Positions 60,257-64,000 of a DNA stretch of 64,000 bases are shown here, piece after piece. The notes under the pieces were generated by a model. That model was not told the DNA's origin. It was given only the letters and a program-made list of their open reading frames with translations, and did no database searches. The DNA lies in contig NZ_QTVN01000008.1 in NCBI RefSeq assembly GCF_003460605.1, positions 124,001 to 188,000 of the forward strand, in the 5' to 3' direction. A program made the translations under genes and the position numbers. Every line of letters starts with the position of its first letter. Within the stretch, counting starts at the first letter, position 1. This DNA comes from Ruminococcus sp. AF31-8BH. Lineage in GTDB: Bacteria > Bacillota > Clostridia > Lachnospirales > Lachnospiraceae.

Positions 60257-60317
60257 TATAGTTTACAGGTGACACCTTATGAAATAAAAGTAAGCTGTCA
60301 TGGGCTTATGGCACATT

Positions 60318-60479
60318 AGAGCCTGTTTAAAAAATCATTCCTGCAATCTGCACGCCCCACTTTGTGGTATATTTCACCCGAATTCGGTTGTCGTAGCACG
60401 CTACGACGCCCTCATCCGGGTAAAATCTCCCACAAATTGTGACGCACATCTTGCAGAAAGCCTTTTTCAAACATGCTCT
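60318..60479. repeat. 162-bp near-perfect palindrome, MITE-like
   Basis: The ends AGAGC...GCTCT and 17-base outer arms (GTTTAAAAAA versus TTTTTCAAAC) pair, and the exact centre is at 60398-60399 inside GTCGTAGC-AC-GCTACGAC. Inner segments such as ACCCG/CGGGT and CCACTTTGTGG/CCACAAA also match. It contains no open reading frame that looks real and no transposase. It is probably a small non-autonomous mobile element or a transcript-level structure. A shorter related copy is at 48026-48092. Confidence 0.75.
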
Positions 60480-60579
60480 GGCAGAGACTTTTATAATACA
60501 TATGCCGGGGAAAAACAGTTGCTGAACGCAATGCGGACAGCGGCAGAAGCCCTGACTGAAGGAAAAAAGGAGGAAACAT

Positions 60580-62160
60580 ATGAAACTCAACATGAAAAAA
60601 GCGGCAGCTCTTCTTCTTGCTGGAAGCATGGTTGCAGCTTATGCCGTTCCGGCAGCAGCTGAGACAGAAGAAAAAGTGGTAACTGCAGCAATGGATCAGG
60701 CATGGGACACCATGATGCCAATGAACACCACCAGCAACTACACACGTTTTATCTGCGACCAGATCTATGACCGTCTGACACAGACAAACGCAGACGGTAC
60801 CATCGAAGGACGTCTTGCTGAGTCCTGGACAGTCAACGATGCCAGCGATGCAGTTACATTCAAGCTTCACGAGGACGCAGTTTGGTCTGACGGTGAGCCT
60901 GTAACAGCAGACGACGTTGTATTCAGCTATCAGATGTACTCAGATCCGTCTGTAGACGCAAAGAGCCGTTATCATCTGGAATATATCGCAGGTGTAGATG
61001 AGTCCGGAGCCGAGCTTTCCGAGGATTCTATTGAAGTAACTGCAGATAGCGAATACGAAGTAACCTTCAAATTAAAAGAGGCTATGTACCCGGATACCTT
61101 CCTTCAGGATATAGACACTGTTTTCATCATTCCGAAGCATGTGTTTGAGGGTAAAACAGCAGAAGAGATCAATGCTCCTGATCTTTGGGCAAACCCGGTT
61201 GGCTCCGGTCCATTTATCTATGACAGTGAGATTAACGGCGAGCGTATGGAGTTTACAAAGAATGAAAATTATTATCTTGGAGCTCCGAATATTGATCGTC
61301 TTATTATCCGTGTGGTACCGTCTGCAAACGTTCTTTCCGGTCTTATGAACGGTGAGCTTGACATGATTGGATTTGGTTCCGTACTGACAGATGACTGGGA
61401 AACAGCCAAATCCCAGGATAATCTGGTAACAGAGTCTATTCCTACCACTTCATATTCTACCTTGATCTTCAATACTCAGAAGGAATATCTGACTCAGGAA
61501 GTTCGTCAGGCACTGAATATGGCAATTAACCGTGATGTACTGGTAAATGGTCTTCTTATGGGTGAGGGAACTCCGATCATGACTCCGATCGCTCCGGTAA
61601 GCCCATATTATAATGATAAAGTACAGGTTCAGTACGATCCTGAAAAAGCAAAAGAAATGCTTGCAGAGGCTGGTTTCCCGGCAGGACAGACACTGAAATT
61701 CTTCATTTCCTCCGGAAGCAGCATCACAGAGAGATGTGCAGCCCTGATCGTACAGGATTTCGCAAACGTAGGTGTGCAGGTACAGATTGAGCAGATGGAC
61801 TTTGCAACACTGATGAGTCGCATGTTAGACGGCGAGCATGATCTTGGAATTATCGGTTCCGGCGGAACTCTGGATCCAAGTGAAAGCCGTGAGATGATCT
61901 ATCCGGGAAGCTCCTGCAACTTCTGCCAGCTTCAGGACACAGAGCTTTCAGATCTTATCGACAAGGGAAATGCTGAGCTTACTTTCGAAGCAAGAAAACC
62001 ATACTTTGACGAGTATCAGGAAAAAGTTGTGGAAAAAGCAGCTATGGGATACTTATATACAAAGAACCTTCTCACTGCCTACAATAAGAGCATGAAGAAC
62101 CTGAATGTTGCAGACTTCAACGGACTGAACTGGTCTTCCTGGGAGTGGGATAAAGAATAA
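60580..62160 (+). CDS. Peptide ABC transporter substrate-binding protein (DppA/OppA type)
   Basis: 526 residues; AAAGGAGG precedes ATG by about 7 bases. The signal peptide MKKAAALLLAGSMVAAYAV ends at AAA before ETEEK. A lipobox-like LAGS has Ser where Cys is expected. The SBP_bac_5 fold is clear (YDRLTQTNADGTIEGRLAES; TADDVVFSYQM; FNTQKEYLTQEVRQALNMAI). It binds peptides outside the cell and delivers them to the DppBC/DF permease and ATPase. The lack of a lipid anchor is shared with the other two binding proteins in the window. Confidence 0.92.
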   Translation: MKLNMKKAAALLLAGSMVAAYAVPAAAETEEKVVTAAMDQAWDTMMPMNTTSNYTRFICDQIYDRLTQTNADGTIEGRLAESWTVNDASDAVTFKLHEDAVWSDGEPVTADDVVFSYQMYSDPSVDAKSRYHLEYIAGVDESGAELSEDSIEVTADSEYEVTFKLKEAMYPDTFLQDIDTVFIIPKHVFEGKTAEEINAPDLWANPVGSGPFIYDSEINGERMEFTKNENYYLGAPNIDRLIIRVVPSANVLSGLMNGELDMIGFGSVLTDDWETAKSQDNLVTESIPTTSYSTLIFNTQKEYLTQEVRQALNMAINRDVLVNGLLMGEGTPIMTPIAPVSPYYNDKVQVQYDPEKAKEMLAEAGFPAGQTLKFFISSGSSITERCAALIVQDFANVGVQVQIEQMDFATLMSRMLDGEHDLGIIGSGGTLDPSESREMIYPGSSCNFCQLQDTELSDLIDKGNAELTFEARKPYFDEYQEKVVEKAAMGYLYTKNLLTAYNKSMKNLNVADFNGLNWSSWEWDKE

Positions 62161-62174
62161 GAAACAGGGGAAAA

Positions 62175-62271
62175 GGACATAAGCCTTTATGGCTTATGTT
62201 CCTGAAACCCGCCAGGCGTGAGAATGTGGCGGCTGAAAAGGTGATTCTCATATCTGGCGGATTTCAGGAAC
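62175..62271 (+). repeat. Two overlapping hairpins between dppA and dppD
   Basis: A 9-bp stem (ACATAAGCC 62177-62185 with GGCTTATGT 62191-62199) is followed by a 28-base arm at 62198-62225 that pairs with 62244-62271 at 24 or more positions, loop of 18 bases. Both structures share 62198-62202, so only one can form at full length. They may limit or protect the upstream transcript; no U-run is seen. Confidence 0.6.
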
Positions 62272-62319
62272 AGAAAAGTGATGGTTCACTTACAGTAATA
62301 AGAAAAAAGGAGTACAACT

Positions 62320-63288
62320 ATGGCATCTTTGCTTTCCGTAGAGAATTTACAGGTACAGTTTCAAACCAAAAAAGGCATTAATACAGCCGTTGACGGCGTA
62401 AGCTTTTCCATAGAAAAAGGCAGAATCCTTGGAATCGTAGGAGAATCCGGCTGCGGCAAAAGCGTTACCTCCATGTCCATTCTTCAGCTTCTTGGCAGCA
62501 ACGCCCGGATTTCCGGCGGCAGCATTAAGCTGGATGGAAAGGAACTGGTAGGGCTTCCGGAGAAGGAAATGTGTAAGATCCGGGGAAATGATATTGCAAT
62601 GATCTTCCAGGATCCTATGACAGCCCTGAATCCTACCCTGACCATTGGAAACCAGCTGATGGAGCCGATCATGCTTCACCAGAACTGCAATAAAAAGGAA
62701 GCCTGGACAAGGGCTGTGGATGTTCTGAAACGTGTTGGGATCGCAGCACCGGAGAAACGAATGAAGGAATATCCTCATCAGCTTTCCGGAGGTATGCGCC
62801 AGAGAGTCATGATCGCCATGGCTGTTTCCTGCGAGCCGCGCCTTCTGATCGCGGACGAGCCCACCACAGCGCTGGACGTAACCATCCAGGCACAGATCCT
62901 GGAGCTGATGTGCGAGCTCCGGGAAAAAATGGGAACCGCGATCATGCTCATCACCCACGATATGGGCGTAGTTGCAGAGACTGCGGATGATGTGCTTGTG
63001 CTTTATGCAGGCAAGGCTGTGGAATACGGCAGCATTGAGGATATTTTTGAAAGACCGAAGCATCCCTACACACAGGGACTTCTGAATTCCATTCCAAGAC
63101 TTGACGAGGATGTGGAAATGCTGAATACCATCGAGGGTACCGTGCCTGCACCGGATGCCATGCCGTCCGGCTGCAGATTTGCTCCCAGATGTCCTTATGG
63201 AAATCCGCGCTGCATGACAGAAAAACCTGGCGTTTACCACGCAGAGAATTCTCTGGTAAGCTGCTTCAGATACGAGGGTGAGAAATAA
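62320..63288 (+). CDS. Peptide ABC transporter ATP-binding protein (DppD/OppD type)
   Basis: 322 residues; AAAGGAG precedes ATG. Walker A is GESGCGKS, the ABC signature is LSGGMRQR, and Walker B is [12 protein letters not shown]. The C-terminal oligopeptide/dipeptide extension has the Cys-rich [16 protein letters not shown] segment, which binds an iron-sulfur cluster in relatives. It energises the importer with its partner at 63288, whose start overlaps its stop. Confidence 0.95.
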   Translation: MASLLSVENLQVQFQTKKGINTAVDGVSFSIEKGRILGIVGESGCGKSVTSMSILQLLGSNARISGGSIKLDGKELVGLPEKEMCKIRGNDIAMIFQDPMTALNPTLTIGNQLMEPIMLHQNCNKKEAWTRAVDVLKRVGIAAPEKRMKEYPHQLSGGMRQRVMIAMAVSCEPRLLIADEPTTALDVTIQAQILELMCELREKMGTAIMLITHDMGVVAETADDVLVLYAGKAVEYGSIEDIFERPKHPYTQGLLNSIPRLDEDVEMLNTIEGTVPAPDAMPSGCRFAPRCPYGNPRCMTEKPGVYHAENSLVSCFRYEGEK

Positions 63289-64000
63289 TGAGCGAGAACA
63301 CGAACATTTTGTTGGAAACAAAAAATTTATCCAAATATTTTACAGGGAAAAAAGGTCTTCTGAACCGTCAGCCAGCCCAGGTAAAAGCGGTAGACCATGT
63401 AAGCCTTACTGTAAATAAAGGAGAGACCCTGGGTCTGGTAGGAGAGTCCGGCTGCGGAAAATCCACTCTTGGCAGAACCATTCTCCGCCTGATTCCTGCA
63501 ACAGAAGGACAGGTACTTTATAACGGGGAAGACATTCTTACCTATGACAAGAAAAAAATGTGGGAAATGCGCCGGAAGCTGCAGATCATTTTCCAGGATC
63601 CATACAGCTCCCTGAATCCAAGAATGACGGTTTACGATCTGATCAGTGCGCCTCTTGAGGTATATAAGATCGGCACCAAAGCAGAGCGCAGGGAAATGGT
63701 GGAAGAGATCCTTCAGGAGGTTGGACTTGACAAACAGTACCTGAACCGTTTCCCCCACGAGTTCTCCGGCGGACAGAGACAGCGAATTGGAATCGCAAGG
63801 GCACTGATCCTGAATCCGGAATTTGTTGTCTGTGACGAGGCGGTATCCGCTCTGGATGTATCGGTCCGTGCCCAGGTGCTGAATCTGATGAGAAATATGC
63901 AGCAGAAGAAAAATCTGACTTATCTGTTTATTTCCCATGACTTAAGCGTGGTCCGCCACATCAGCGACCGCATTGCAGTTATGTATCTTGGAAGTGTGGC
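63288..64000 (+). CDS. Peptide ABC transporter ATP-binding protein (DppF/OppF type), 3' end beyond window
   Basis: 237 codons are visible from ATG at 63288, which overlaps the previous stop as TAATG. Walker [11 protein letters not shown]-loop [12 protein letters not shown] (typical of DppF), signature FSGGQRQR and Walker [12 protein letters not shown] are all present. The end, with the C-terminal oligopeptide domain, lies past the right edge. It completes the CyuA-Dpp operon. Confidence 0.94.
   Translation, partial: MSENTNILLETKNLSKYFTGKKGLLNRQPAQVKAVDHVSLTVNKGETLGLVGESGCGKSTLGRTILRLIPATEGQVLYNGEDILTYDKKKMWEMRRKLQIIFQDPYSSLNPRMTVYDLISAPLEVYKIGTKAERREMVEEILQEVGLDKQYLNRFPHEFSGGQRQRIGIARALILNPEFVVCDEAVSALDVSVRAQVLNLMRNMQQKKNLTYLFISHDLSVVRHISDRIAVMYLGSV

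Noticed and set aside
60300..60662. 120-codon plus-strand frame through the palindrome
   Set aside because: It runs through the repeat and into another frame of the binding-protein gene, with no ribosome site.
1..64000. tRNA, rRNA or CRISPR features
   Set aside because: No tRNA-like cloverleaf, rRNA sequence or regularly spaced repeat array was noticed on either strand by eye.

Overview
The window looks like a piece of chromosome from a Gram-positive gut anaerobe of the Lachnospiraceae, most likely Blautia or a close relative. The signs are moderate G+C, strong AGGAGG ribosome sites with occasional GTG/TTG starts, several sensor/transport/hydrolase loci for glycans, a GlgC/GlgD pair, a two-subunit serine dehydratase and an orphan FliB. 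No rRNA, tRNA or CRISPR array was seen, and no transposase gene. Genus assignment is inference.

Region 1 (1-3.6 kb) holds the 5' part of a secreted type B carboxylesterase on the minus strand, then two uncharacterised envelope proteins and a TetR-type regulator on the plus strand.

Region 2 (3.6-25.9 kb) is a large glycoside-use locus. It has a GH3 beta-glycosidase, an AraC regulator, a YesM-like histidine kinase, an LplABC/YtcQ-type ABC importer, two M20 peptidase/amidohydrolases, a TIM-barrel epimerase, an MFS transporter, a 1270-residue glycosyl hydrolase fused to an alpha/beta-hydrolase, two Gfo/Idh/MocA oxidoreductases, a second TIM-barrel enzyme and a YesN-like response regulator. Two promoters in it share an almost identical upstream element at the same distance from TATAAT, and a third carries a weaker copy. 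The gene set suggests uptake of an acylated or amide-linked glycoside, broken down partly by hydrolysis and partly by an oxidation-elimination route. This is one of two candidates for an undescribed system.

Region 3 (26-31.5 kb) is housekeeping: a LysR regulator divergent from aspartate ammonia-lyase across a palindromic intergenic region, then a three-gene overlapping unit (coiled-coil protein, FtsH, DUF308 membrane protein).

Region 4 (31.6-39.8 kb) is a sucrose operon: LacI-type repressor, ABC importer, GH32 enzyme and GH13 amylosucrase-like enzyme. Two LacI-type operators lie 160 bp apart upstream. Next come a GNAT acetyltransferase, FliB, a REC/HD-GYP/degenerate-GGDEF signalling protein, and glgCD for ADP-glucose synthesis (39.8-46.7 kb). 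Amylosucrase and GlgC both lead to alpha-glucan storage.

Region 5 (46.8-64 kb) has a small unknown protein, sdaAB/sdaAA, then a five-gene operon: membrane acyltransferase, TagD-like cytidylyltransferase fused to an oxidoreductase-like domain, LicD-like protein with repeats, acetolactate-synthase-like TPP enzyme and SDR. It could make and transfer a CDP-activated group to a surface polymer, and is the second candidate system. The window ends in a cysteine-desulfidase plus Dpp/Opp-type peptide importer operon, cut at the right edge. A 162-bp near-perfect palindrome sits inside that operon and a shorter relative sits between sdaAB and sdaAA.
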